Origin: a virus
DNA: 30,413 bases
IMG/VR virus record: IMGVR_UViG_3300025759_000442
Span: 1 to 30,413 of that record
Direction: 5' to 3' (one strand)
Positions 15,785 to 21,250 of this stretch are shown in pieces (within the stretch, counting starts at the first letter, position 1; each line of letters starts with the position of its first letter). The notes beneath the pieces are model-generated. The model saw nothing but the letters and a program-made list of their open reading frames with translations. It searched no databases and was not told where the DNA came from. Position numbers and translations under genes: made by a program.

Positions 15785-16093
15785 ATGTTTAACTGGACTG
15801 TATCCGCAATGGATTACAACGTATCACAAGACGGTCACACCAACGTAGTGACTACCGTACACTGGCGCTGTTCAAAGGAAGACGGAGACAACTCTGGCTC
15901 ATCCTACGGCACAGCAGGGCTTGAGGCTCCCAGTGGCTCGTTTGTCGAGTGGGCTGATGTTACTGAGGAAATGGCTGTTGGCTGGGCTAAGGCCGCAATG
16001 GGTGACGAGCAGGTTGCCGCTGTTGAAGCCGCTATCGACGCACAGATTGCTGAGCAAGCTAATCCTACCCACGGAACGGGAGTTTCATGGTGA
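15785..16093 (+). CDS. DUF7936-like phage protein
   Basis: A 102-residue protein directly after the fibre gene, with a strong AAGGAG binding site. Start MFNWTVSAMDYNV, then a strand NVVTTVHWRCS, a Gly/Ser loop with SYGTAGLEAPSG, FVEWADVTEEMAVGWAKAAMGDEQV and an ending NPTHGTGVSW. This order (W.V..(M/L)......VV..vHWR, then DlTe....WvK..lG, then nP....G.(P/S)W) is a common pattern in small proteins near fibre genes of many phages. Function is unknown; an accessory tail role is likely. Confidence 0.65.
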   Translation: MFNWTVSAMDYNVSQDGHTNVVTTVHWRCSKEDGDNSGSSYGTAGLEAPSGSFVEWADVTEEMAVGWAKAAMGDEQVAAVEAAIDAQIAEQANPTHGTGVSW

Positions 16094-16239
16094 TAAACCT
16101 AGAGTTGAGTGTCGAAGAAGTAAACGCAATCCTTGGCGTGTTGGGCGATCTGCCTACTAAGACAGGCGCATGGCCCTTAATCGTCAGGATTAAAGAGCAG
16201 GCGGAGTCGCAGGTAGAGCCAGAAGAAAGCGATGACTAA
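16087..16239 (+). CDS. 50-residue conserved small phage protein
   Basis: ATG 16087 to TAA 16237; an alternative GTG start lies at 16090. It encodes MVINLELSVEEVNAILGVLG, then DLPTKTGAWPLIVRIKEQAE and an acidic tail (EPEESDD). The pattern LS.eEVN.IL..Lg.LP....... li..Ik.QAe.Q is common in very short proteins at this position in marine and enteric phages. Function unknown. It overlaps both neighbours by a few bases (the fibre-side gene by 7, the next ATG by 1), which supports it as a real, translationally coupled gene. Confidence 0.65.
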   Translation: MVINLELSVEEVNAILGVLGDLPTKTGAWPLIVRIKEQAESQVEPEESDD

Positions 16240-16709
16240 TGGACCCGCTGTCCCTTATTGCGATGGCCTCGACTACATTCAAGGGCATCCAGACATTAGT
16301 AGAGAGAGGGGCAGAGATTGAGGCTGTAGCTCAAAAGCTGGGTGCTTGGTATTCGTTTGCTTCAGATATTAGGCAGGCCGAGAAAGAAGCAGAAAACCCG
16401 CCGCTATTTAAAAAGCTATTTGAAGGCGAGACCGTAGAGCAACAGGCGCTTAATAGCGTCATAGCCAAAAAGAAGCTAGAAGAGCAGGAAAAGCAGATCA
16501 GGGAATTGATTATCTGGGCTTACGGCACAGAGACATATCAAGAAATGATAGCGCTCCGAAGGGAAATCAAGGCAAGGCGGGAAAAGGTAATTTACAAGCA
16601 GCGCAGGAAGCAAAGGTTAATTATGGATTCAACGCTTGTGATAATAGCGGCGTTAGTCTGCGGAGCAATAATTTTTGGCACTGTATCCTTAATACAGGGG
16701 GCAACATGA
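16239..16709 (+). CDS. Coiled-coil membrane protein, lysis region
   Basis: A 156-residue protein starting in a TAATG overlap. The N-terminus is short and non-polar (MDPLSLIAMASTTFKGIQTLV); residues 45-126 are highly charged helix rich in Glu, Lys and Arg (KKKLEEQEKQIRELI, ALRREIKARREK, YKQRRKQR), and residues 127-152 form one transmembrane segment (DSTLVIIAALVCGAIIFGTV). The positive residues before the segment predict a cytoplasmic N-terminal body and a periplasmic end (positive-inside rule). I recall similar proteins in marine phages without known function. Its place at the head of the lysis region suggests a link to holin or lysis control, which is inference. Confidence 0.55.
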   Translation: MDPLSLIAMASTTFKGIQTLVERGAEIEAVAQKLGAWYSFASDIRQAEKEAENPPLFKKLFEGETVEQQALNSVIAKKKLEEQEKQIRELIIWAYGTETYQEMIALRREIKARREKVIYKQRRKQRLIMDSTLVIIAALVCGAIIFGTVSLIQGAT

Positions 16710-17152
16710 AAAACGTAATAGCAAGTCTGGTTACATTGTTTGCGCTAGGCGCAACAGCACAGACAGTAATACTTTTTGATGACGGGTTGCAGTACACGCT
16801 AGACCCTAACGAAAAAGTGTATGTCACAAATTACTCCAAGCTGTATCAGATGCACAACTTCAGCAAGGGTGATGTGAAGCTAACCAAAATTTTGCCAACT
16901 ACCAAGCGCGACTATGTTCCTGTCGAAACTGGCGCACAAGGCGGTGTAGGTACTCCTGAGTGGTGTGAGACCTATATACCGTGGTCTGAGGGGCTTACCT
17001 TTGACATGATTACGTGGCAGAGGCAGTGCGATGTAACAAATGACGGCGTGTATGACATGTGCGATTACTACCAGCCAACCGGCATATTGTCATTTGAAGA
17101 GCTTGAGTGGCAAGACCGCTGTAATGACGGGAACCCTTGGGATGGATCGTGA
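16706..17152 (+). CDS. Secreted protein with dockerin/EF-hand-like loop
   Basis: A 148-residue protein starting in an ATGA overlap. Residues 1-19 form a signal peptide (MKNVIASLVTLFALGATAQ) with a short hydrophobic core and a plausible signal peptidase I site after ATA-Q or near it; no lipobox Cys. The mature part has strand-like VILFDDGLQYTLDPNEKVYVT, and a Cys-containing C-terminal region (WCETYIPWSEGLTFDM; CDVTNDGVYDMCDYY; WQDRCNDGNPWDG). Residues 109-120 resemble an EF-hand/dockerin loop. With five Cys residues and a signal peptide it is likely exported and perhaps disulfide-bonded. I do not know its function; position suggests a role in the envelope at lysis. Confidence 0.55.
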   Translation: MKNVIASLVTLFALGATAQTVILFDDGLQYTLDPNEKVYVTNYSKLYQMHNFSKGDVKLTKILPTTKRDYVPVETGAQGGVGTPEWCETYIPWSEGLTFDMITWQRQCDVTNDGVYDMCDYYQPTGILSFEELEWQDRCNDGNPWDGS

Positions 17153-17321
17153 GCAATTTAGATCGGAAATTCATAGATTATATGCTGGTGTTAGGGGTGA
17201 TCTCCGCACTGCTGTTACCCGTGTTGATGGTTTTCTCTACACCGTTCGGCTAGATGTTAGAATGCGTTTTAGGAAAGCAAAGAAAGCTGTGAAGCAGGCT
17301 TGGCATGAGGTGTGGCGGTGA
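17142..17321 (+). CDS. 59-residue basic protein of unknown function
   Basis: I chose ATG 17142, which overlaps the end of the secreted-protein gene by 11 bases; a longer in-frame start at 17040 gives a Cys/Thr-rich N-terminus that looks like a shadow of the other frame. The protein is basic (many Arg and Lys), for example LDVRMRFRKAKKAVKQAWHE, with one moderately hydrophobic stretch (VDGFLYTVRL). No signal or transmembrane segment is clear. It sits in the lysis region between an exported protein and a spanin-like protein. Function unknown. Confidence 0.45.
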   Translation: MDREQFRSEIHRLYAGVRGDLRTAVTRVDGFLYTVRLDVRMRFRKAKKAVKQAWHEVWR

Positions 17322-17551
17322 TGGATCAGGCTTTAATCAATACGATAATTTCATTAGCCGCTGGCGCATATGGGCTTGTGCTCAAAAGCATGTGGGATAC
17401 GATCAAAAACCTTGATGATCAAGTAGGCACCTTACAGGTATCTGTAGCGGGCGAATACTTGAAGCGCGAGGAGTGGAAGGACGATATGCGGCGGCTTATG
17501 GAAAAGCTAGACTCTATTGATGAGAAGCTCGACAAAAAGGCAGACAAGTGA
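17321..17551 (+). CDS. Candidate inner-membrane spanin (Rz-like)
   Basis: ATG 17321 (TGATG overlap; GAGG at 17307-17310 is ten bases upstream) encodes 76 residues; a GTG at 17312 would sit too close to that site. Residues 5-24 form a moderately hydrophobic N-terminal segment (LINTIISLAAGAYGLVLKSM); the rest is a charged helix likely to form a coiled coil (IKNLDDQVGTLQVSV; RRLMEKLDSIDEKLDKKADK). An N-terminal membrane anchor plus coiled coil is the layout of i-spanins. The next, overlapping gene encodes a tiny lipoprotein, as expected for an Rz/Rz1 pair, and a holin and endolysin follow. It is shorter than lambda Rz, and an XhlA-like or other coiled-coil role cannot be excluded. Confidence 0.45.
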   Translation: MDQALINTIISLAAGAYGLVLKSMWDTIKNLDDQVGTLQVSVAGEYLKREEWKDDMRRLMEKLDSIDEKLDKKADK

Positions 17552-17634
17552 AAGCTATATTGCTGGCTTTGCTTTTAACTTCCTGCACTGTCGTTTCCAC
17601 AAACGATCCCGAATGGCAATGGCCTCATGATTGA
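17548..17634 (+). CDS. 28-residue lipoprotein, candidate outer-membrane spanin (Rz1-like)
   Basis: GTG 17548 overlaps the stop of the upstream gene by four bases (GTGA) and the frame ends with TGA at 17632. The N-terminus (MKAILLALLLTSC) is a lipoprotein signal with lipobox L-T-S-C at residues 10-13. The mature peptide would be only 16 residues, starting at Cys13 and ending EWQWPHD. In Rz1-type o-spanins the lipidated Cys anchors a short periplasmic peptide that binds the i-spanin. The overlap with a coiled-coil membrane protein and position next to holin and endolysin fit. The peptide is shorter than known Rz1 proteins, so it could instead be another small lipoprotein. Confidence 0.55.
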   Translation: MKAILLALLLTSCTVVSTNDPEWQWPHD

Positions 17635-18025
17635 TCTTTTAATCGGCCCTGTATCTAGCCTTCTGGATAAGTTTATTCCTGATGCTGATGAGCGTAATAA
17701 GCTGGCCCATGAAATCGCCACCATGTCAGAGAGGCACGCGCATGAAATCGCAAGAGCGCAGTTGGCGGTTAATCAGACAGAGGCCGCACATAAGAGCTTA
17801 TTTGTCGCAGGCTGGAGACCGGCTGTTGGCTGGGTTTGCGTTATGGGGATGGCTTGCAACTTTCTTGTTGCTCCTGTCGGCAATCTTATTTTGCGCCTTA
17901 ATGGGTCAGATATTGAAGTGCCGCTAGTTGACCTTCAGACCATGATGCCCGTCCTGATGGGAATGCTCGGTCTTGGGGCAATGCGAACCTACGAAAAAGC
18001 CAAAGGCGTTCAGAGAGAAAAATGA
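17627..18025 (+). CDS. Holin, GTA 3-TM family
   Basis: A 132-residue protein. The N-terminus has IGPVSSLLDKFIPDADERNK, then a polar helix with HEIARAQLAVNQTEAAHKSLFVAGWRP, followed by membrane segments (WRPAVGWVCVMGMACNFLVA at about 63-82, then a second near 83-90, and LMGMLGLGAMRTYEK at about 110-124). AGWRP(A/F)(V/I)GW followed by a hydrophobic span and the ending (GLGamRt.EK..G) is the signature of the GTA_holin_3TM family. Holins of this type open the inner membrane at a set time and let the endolysin reach the cell wall. It overlaps both the lipoprotein gene and the endolysin gene (ATGA). Confidence 0.85.
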   Translation: MIDLLIGPVSSLLDKFIPDADERNKLAHEIATMSERHAHEIARAQLAVNQTEAAHKSLFVAGWRPAVGWVCVMGMACNFLVAPVGNLILRLNGSDIEVPLVDLQTMMPVLMGMLGLGAMRTYEKAKGVQREK

Positions 18026-18375
18026 GTTACTTTTCTGAGCAAGAATTAGCCTGCCAGCACTGCGGCGAATACAAATTTGACGATGATGTTTTGAAGATTC
18101 TCAACTCTATACGCAGAGAATTCGGCCCCATGCCAGTGACCAGCGGCTACCGCTGTCCTAACCACCCATTAGAAGCCTCTAAAACGCGTCTAGGAGCGCA
18201 CGCAACTGGCAAGGCCGTAGATATAGGGGTAGACCGTGATCGCGCTTACAGGCTCTTAGAGGTGGCTTTAGCGCATGGTTGCCCACGGGTCGGCGTTAAT
18301 CAGAGGGGCGAAGGCCGTTTCATCCATCTTGATTGGGACTACGAGCGCCCATATCCGACTATCTGGTCGTATTAA
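18022..18375 (+). CDS. Endolysin, M15A zinc peptidase
   Basis: A 117-residue protein with the peptidase M15A pattern: LACQHCGEY near the start, helix with VLKILNSIRREFGPMPVTSGYRCP (about 29-51), the zinc-binding H-x(6)-D in GAHATGKAVDIGV (His65 and Asp72, approximately) and the second His in RFIHLDWDY near residue 103. M15A enzymes cut peptide cross-links of peptidoglycan, often as L-alanyl-D-glutamate or D-Ala-D-Ala peptidases. No signal peptide or SAR segment, so release needs the holin just upstream. Length is typical for a single-domain enzyme. Confidence 0.9.
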   Translation: MSYFSEQELACQHCGEYKFDDDVLKILNSIRREFGPMPVTSGYRCPNHPLEASKTRLGAHATGKAVDIGVDRDRAYRLLEVALAHGCPRVGVNQRGEGRFIHLDWDYERPYPTIWSY

Positions 18376-18458
18376 AAAAATAACAAAAAGGTTTCATACT
18401 CTCCCTAGATGTAGTTTAATGACAATGTTCCACGTGGAACTTGATAAGGGGAGTTATC
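18376..18458 (+). promoter_or_regulatory. Intergenic region before accessory block, possible promoter
   Basis: This 83-base gap divides the lysis region from the accessory/early genes. It starts A-rich, carries a possible -10 element TTTAAT at 18415-18420 (no good -35; TTTCAT is 17 bases upstream), then the palindrome listed separately, and ends with AAGGGGA before the ATG at 18459. A rightward promoter is likely from context, but the elements are weak. Confidence 0.35.
18426..18441. promoter_or_regulatory. parS-like palindrome
   Basis: TGTTCCACGTGGAACT. The inner 14 bases (18427-18440) are a perfect palindrome. It differs in only the last base from the 16-base parS form TGTTCCACGTGGAACA used by ParB of Pseudomonas and related bacteria (general consensus TGTTNCACGTGNAACA). 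No ParA or canonical ParB with the parS-binding HTH is recognised in this window. It may bind host ParB or serve as operator for a phage repressor. Confidence 0.6.
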
Positions 18459-18776
18459 ATGTTTGCAGTAACAGTAAGAACCATTGGCCCGATAGAAGAC
18501 GATGCGCCTACCTACTTAGGTGCTGACATCGACGAGGCTTGGGAGGGTCACGGCGGGATTCATTACGCTACGCTTTTAGTCCCGCGCCAGCAAATCGACG
18601 CCACCTACACCGTAAAAAAACACGTAGAGCATCATGAGGTTCATGGCGCTAGCAAATACGTTAGCCAGTATGAGCTTGAAATTCATGACTGCTACTGGGT
18701 GGGAAACGGGCATTGCCATAAAGTAGTTAATGATGAGGCCGTATGTTGGGAGGTAGAAGATTATGACAACGCGTGA
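18459..18776 (+). CDS. Hypothetical protein, first gene of accessory block
   Basis: I chose ATG 18459, preceded by AAGGGGA at 18446-18452; a TTG at 18441 inside the palindrome region is unlikely. The 105-residue protein is rich in acidic residues, His and aromatic residues: GADIDEAWEGHGGIHYATLL, VKKHVEHHEVHGASKYVS, YELEIHDCYWVGNGHCHKVV. The repeated His and Cys could bind metal. No known family is recognised. It is the first gene after the parS-like palindrome and so is probably expressed early. Confidence 0.6.
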   Translation: MFAVTVRTIGPIEDDAPTYLGADIDEAWEGHGGIHYATLLVPRQQIDATYTVKKHVEHHEVHGASKYVSQYELEIHDCYWVGNGHCHKVVNDEAVCWEVEDYDNA

Positions 18777-18945
18777 GTTTCCGGAAATTCCTTTGCTCGA
18801 TACAAAAGAGCTTGATGAGTCTATAAAGCAATTGGAGCAGTCATTGGCTGTCTTAAAGGGCGGTCAGTATGCTAATGAGCAGGGGCCGGTAGAAGATGAC
18901 CCTTTTGAGCCTGATGACTATGAGAGCAAAACTCATGGCTATTAA
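18763..18945 (+). CDS. 60-residue acidic hypothetical protein
   Basis: ATG 18763 overlaps the preceding gene by 14 bases. The N-terminal half is a predicted amphipathic helix (LDTKELDESIKQLEQSLAVL); the C-terminal half is acidic and disordered (PVEDDPFEPDDYESKTHG). The composition suits a small protein that binds another protein through the helix, or a DNA mimic, but no family is recognised. Confidence 0.45.
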   Translation: MTTREFPEIPLLDTKELDESIKQLEQSLAVLKGGQYANEQGPVEDDPFEPDDYESKTHGY

Positions 18946-19138
18946 GCACGAAAGCGAATATGACGGCATGCCCGTAGTGTTAAGGGAATACGGCACGCCA
19001 GAATGGATCGCAATGAATTGGTGTACTAGCTGTAACGATCATGTCTCAGGGGCGGTATACCAGCAGGAAGACAACAGCAATAAGTATTGCGAGCACTGCT
19101 GGGATGTTGTGCAAGATTTAGTGTTAGATCATTTTTAA
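18935..19138 (+). CDS. Small zinc-ribbon-like protein
   Basis: I prefer ATG 18935 (67 residues), which overlaps the previous gene by 11 bases. An upstream in-frame ATG at 18896 adds MTLLSLMTMRAKL, which mirrors the other frame. Two CxxC pairs (WCTSC and YCEHC) about 22 residues apart can form a four-Cys zinc site. The start MAIKHESEYDGMPVVLREYG and the end WDVVQDLVLDHF are not known to me. Such ribbons are common in small early phage proteins that bind nucleic acids or host proteins. Confidence 0.5.
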   Translation: MAIKHESEYDGMPVVLREYGTPEWIAMNWCTSCNDHVSGAVYQQEDNSNKYCEHCWDVVQDLVLDHF

Positions 19139-19148
19139 GGGGAAAGGT

Positions 19149-19874
19149 ATGAGCTTATTTAGAGAGTTATCGCAAGTTGTAGTTAATGAGTACACGGAAC
19201 AAAAAGGGCAATTTACATATCTCAGTTGGGCGTATGCGGTACAGGAGTTGCTAAAGCGCGTCCCAGATGCCACGTGGGAAATGCCAGAGCCAAGCGTTTT
19301 TGCCGACGGCACAATGATGGTGTGGTGTAAGCTAACCGCGAATGAAATAACAAGAACGGCATACCTGCCCGTAACGGACAACCGCAACAAGCCAATACAA
19401 AATCCTTGTTGTTTCTCTATCAACACGGCAATGCAAAGATGTCTTGCAAAAGCTATTGCACTGCACGGCTTAGGTTTGTATATCTACGCGGGGGAAGATG
19501 TGCCGCAGGTTTCTGACTACGATATAGCTAATCAGAAGATTGAAGCTGGCGAGCCATTAGAGTTTATGCGCTGGGTAGAGGGCTTGCCAGAGGAGGCTAT
19601 AAGTAGGGTCTACAATGACGCCCCATCGGGTTTCAAGGTAGCGTTTAAAAACAAATTTGGTGATGAAATAAAGAAAGCGGAGGCCATACTTACCGAATAC
19701 CACATGCAATTGTCGGGAGTTATCGAAAGGCAAGACGCAGAAGGGTTTGCGCAACTATGGGACGAAATGACGCCTTTAGTTAAGCAGAAGATGAACGCCC
19801 GTTTAACGGCGTTTGAAAAAGAAACGGCGAAAGCCTTGAAGGAACAATTAGGAGGCAACAATGAAGGTAATTAA
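19149..19874 (+). CDS. Single-strand annealing protein (DUF1071 / Sak3-like)
   Basis: A 241-residue protein preceded by AAGGGGA. Its first 125 residues match DUF1071: TYLSWAYAVQELLKRVPDA, then LPVTDNRNKPIQNP, and the characteristic INTAMQRCLAKAIALHGLGL followed by YIYAGEDVP. DUF1071 includes Sak3-type annealing proteins, which coat single-stranded DNA and anneal complementary strands in phage recombination and replication. The C-terminal half is variable and helical. The overlapping next gene encodes an SSB-like protein, which often accompanies such recombinases. No partner exonuclease is recognised directly beside it. Confidence 0.85.
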   Translation: MSLFRELSQVVVNEYTEQKGQFTYLSWAYAVQELLKRVPDATWEMPEPSVFADGTMMVWCKLTANEITRTAYLPVTDNRNKPIQNPCCFSINTAMQRCLAKAIALHGLGLYIYAGEDVPQVSDYDIANQKIEAGEPLEFMRWVEGLPEEAISRVYNDAPSGFKVAFKNKFGDEIKKAEAILTEYHMQLSGVIERQDAEGFAQLWDEMTPLVKQKMNARLTAFEKETAKALKEQLGGNNEGN

Positions 19875-20154
19875 AAGGGCTAAGGTAAAGATTCCATACA
19901 CCAACGCCAAGGGCGAGGAAAAAAACGATTGGGTAGAAATTGGCTCGATGTGGCGATCAGGGGATGATGTATGGTTACAGCTTAATGCGTTGCCAATACA
20001 AAGAGACAAATGGGATGGCAAGGTCAGCTTATTTAACACTGACGAAAAGCAATCTCAGCAAGCCAAGCAAGGCATTACTCAAGCAAAGGCGGTATTAGAT
20101 AACTCTGTGCCGCAACCACAACAGGAGATTACAGAAGATGACATTCCATTTTAA
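19861..20154 (+). CDS. SSB-like single-stranded DNA-binding protein
   Basis: ATG 19861 overlaps the annealing-protein gene by 14 bases. The 97-residue protein has basic strands at the N-terminus (KRAKVKIPYTNAKGEEK; WVEIGSMWRSGDDVWLQLNA; KVSLF) followed by a Gln/Lys-rich flexible region and the C-terminal tip EITEDDIPF. The DDIPF ending is the hallmark of bacterial SSB tails, which recruit partner proteins. The N-terminal part is shorter than a standard OB fold of about 110 residues and I cannot place it in the classic SSB family, but short phage SSB-like proteins with W.eiG....gd...l.l.AlP patterns occur. Close contact with the annealing protein is likely. Confidence 0.65.
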   Translation: MKVIKRAKVKIPYTNAKGEEKNDWVEIGSMWRSGDDVWLQLNALPIQRDKWDGKVSLFNTDEKQSQQAKQGITQAKAVLDNSVPQPQQEITEDDIPF

Positions 20155-20347
20155 TGTAGGCCGCAGTCTGCGCAAGGCACAGGCAGACAAAAGGGTTACA
20201 AACAAGATGCTAGCGGATAAGATTGGCGTTCACTCGGTGCAGGTATCTAGGTGGAGGTCCAGCGAGGATTTAAAGTTGAGCCGCGTGATAGAGCTTGCGA
20301 ATCATTTTGAAATGTCTTTAGATGAGTTCGTTGGTATAGGGCAATAA
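20138..20347 (+). CDS. XRE-family HTH transcription regulator
   Basis: A 69-residue single-domain protein beginning at ATG 20138, inside the end of the SSB-like gene. It has the Cro/C1-type helix-turn-helix: VGRSLRKAQADKRVTNKMLADKIGVHSVQVSRWRSSEDLKL is the helix 1-2-3 part, ending with a region IELANHFEMSLDEFVGIG typical of XRE proteins. It would bind an operator as a dimer. No integrase or opposing repressor is present, so it may be a Cro-like early-gene regulator. Symmetric sequences that it might bind are at 18427-18440 and 20625-20638. A strong minus-strand terminator follows immediately. Confidence 0.85.
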   Translation: MTFHFNVGRSLRKAQADKRVTNKMLADKIGVHSVQVSRWRSSEDLKLSRVIELANHFEMSLDEFVGIGQ

Positions 20348-20370
20348 AAAAACCCCGCCTTGCGGCGGGG
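20346..20370 (-). terminator. Intrinsic terminator, minus strand
   Basis: CCCCGCC at 20353-20359 pairs with GGCGGGG at 20364-20370 around a TTGC loop. On the + strand it is preceded by seven A (20346-20352) and followed by CTGTATAGG, so a proper U tract exists only for leftward transcription. On the minus strand it is a strong rho-independent terminator. No protein gene on that strand would use it. Confidence 0.75.
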
Positions 20371-20392
20371 CTGTATAGGTTAGGAGTGACCT

Positions 20393-20530
20393 ATGTGTGG
20401 TGAAAGGGGAGTAACACCACACCTTCAGAATATCACAAGGAATGGCGTTCGCGCTAGTTTCCTCCTCAGAGTATATCGGGCGTTAGGCCGAGGAACCGAA
20501 GAACCTCGGAGCGGAGTTGACCCTCTCTAA
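20393..20530 (+). CDS. Possible 45-residue ORF in the structured gap
   Basis: ATG 20393 lies six bases after AGGAG (20382-20386), an ideal spacing, and the frame runs to TAA at 20528. The peptide begins MCGERGVTPHLQNITRNGVR and is Arg- and Gly-rich, without any recognised motif. It overlaps the hairpin-forming sequence, which argues for RNA structure, while the strong binding site argues for translation. The two readings compete. Confidence 0.3.
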   Translation: MCGERGVTPHLQNITRNGVRASFLLRVYRALGRGTEEPRSGVDPL

Positions 20531-20624
20531 TAAGCGCCTCCCAGTGCCGAGTGCTGGTAACGGGAATAGACGACAAGATTCGATACGGTATACATAGCGC
20601 GTCACGCAGTTTATATTTAATTAG

Positions 20625-20638
20625 GTTACGTTAGTAAC
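20625..20638. promoter_or_regulatory. Inverted repeat, possible operator
   Basis: GTTAC and GTAAC separated by GTTA, 38 bases before the ATG at 20676. The same half-sites GGTTACG and AGTAAC also occur upstream of the gene at 24345 with a wider spacing. It could be an operator for the XRE protein coded just upstream. Confidence 0.3.
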
Positions 20639-20675
20639 TTAAAAAGGGTTATATGGTTTATCAAAGGGGAAGCAA

Positions 20676-21044
20676 ATGAAAACCAGATATGAAGAAATGC
20701 GAGAGCAAGTGCAGGCATATCACAAAAAACATCCAGAAGTTTGGGAACTGTTTTGCGATTTTACATTTCAAATGATTCGGCGTCGGTACAAGCATTATTC
20801 AGCGAAAGCGGTATTTGAGAGAATACGTTGGGAGAAGGATGCAGGCGGTGATGGCGTTACGCAGTTTAAGGTAGGCAATAACCATCCAGCATTTTACGCT
20901 AGGGCATTTATGAAAAAGTACCCAGAGCATGATGGGTTTTTCAGACTGCGAGAGCAGACCAGCCATAAGCGCTCAGCTACTAACCTAGATGAGTATTTCC
21001 CTAATCTTACGGAAGGGCTTAACAAGCTAACGGTGATGAAATGA
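20676..21044 (+). CDS. Conserved hypothetical phage protein
   Basis: A 122-residue basic protein with an AAGGGGA binding site. It contains FTFQMIRRRYKHYSAKAVFE, followed by RIRWEKDAGGDG, then FKVGNNHPAFYARAFMKKYP and HDGFFRLREQ. The order (ysa..vfe.iRW; fkv.NNh.a.YAR.fm..yP; gFF..R) is one I recall from proteins coded in early regions of many phages and prophages, without known function. The aromatic and basic residues suggest DNA or nucleotide binding. First gene after the structured gap. Confidence 0.6.
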   Translation: MKTRYEEMREQVQAYHKKHPEVWELFCDFTFQMIRRRYKHYSAKAVFERIRWEKDAGGDGVTQFKVGNNHPAFYARAFMKKYPEHDGFFRLREQTSHKRSATNLDEYFPNLTEGLNKLTVMK

Positions 21045-21250
21045 CGGATAAGGAAGTAATAGTCAGGTTGAAAATTGGCGACTTGGTAACTTCATACTTT
21101 GATCCTGATGGCGACATTATTATGCATCCAGAGTTTTTCGATATGCACCCAATTGACCAGCTAGATACTTTGCAAGACTGGGTATCCGCATTAGAAAATT
21201 TACAGTGTGAGGTTTACGATTCTTTGTATGGAGGCGCAGATGATTCTTAA
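21041..21250 (+). CDS. 69-residue hypothetical protein
   Basis: ATG 21041 overlaps the previous stop (ATGA). The protein is acidic, with two strands (EVIVRLKIGDLVTSYFDP; DGDIIMHPEFF) and a helix (PIDQLDTLQDWVSALENL). No family is recognised. The end overlaps the start of the next gene by 11 bases, consistent with a coupled gene in the early block. Confidence 0.5.
   Translation: MTDKEVIVRLKIGDLVTSYFDPDGDIIMHPEFFDMHPIDQLDTLQDWVSALENLQCEVYDSLYGGADDS

Larger units (their letters stand above)
20346..20603 (-). ncRNA. Candidate leftward non-coding RNA
   Basis: A minus-strand transcript that starts near 20603 and ends at the terminator would be about 258 nt and fold into at least three hairpins. 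A possible minus-strand promoter has its -10 (TATAAA) at 20615-20610 and a weak -35 (TTACTA) about 16 bases upstream. The terminator has no other obvious user. It resembles no RNA family I know, and the case rests on the terminator and structure only. Confidence 0.3.
20348..20675. other. 328-nt intergenic region with structured sequence
   Basis: This is the longest stretch without a confident gene. In order it contains the hairpin above; ATAGGT (20375-20380) with ACCTAT (20389-20394); GTGTGGTG (20395-20402) with CACCACAC (20415-20422), eight perfect pairs; CCGAGG (20488-20493) with CCTCGG (20503-20508); and GTTAC-gtta-GTAAC (20625-20638). An in-frame ORF of 45 codons with a good binding site lies at 20393-20530. 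A non-coding RNA, a replication origin or a regulatory leader are all possible. Confidence 0.6.

Noticed and set aside
15921-16160. Plus-strand frame overlapping DUF7936-like gene and the 50-residue gene
   Set aside because: Its sequence is a frame-shifted shadow of two genes with conserved-looking proteins.
19268-19280. Second CACGTG core (CCACGTGG) as another parS
   Set aside because: Only the inner eight bases are symmetric; the outer TGTT/AACA parts do not match, and it is inside the annealing-protein gene.
20346-20370. Plus-strand terminator of the XRE gene
   Set aside because: The hairpin is followed on this strand by CTGTATAGG, without a T run; the T tract exists only for leftward transcription.
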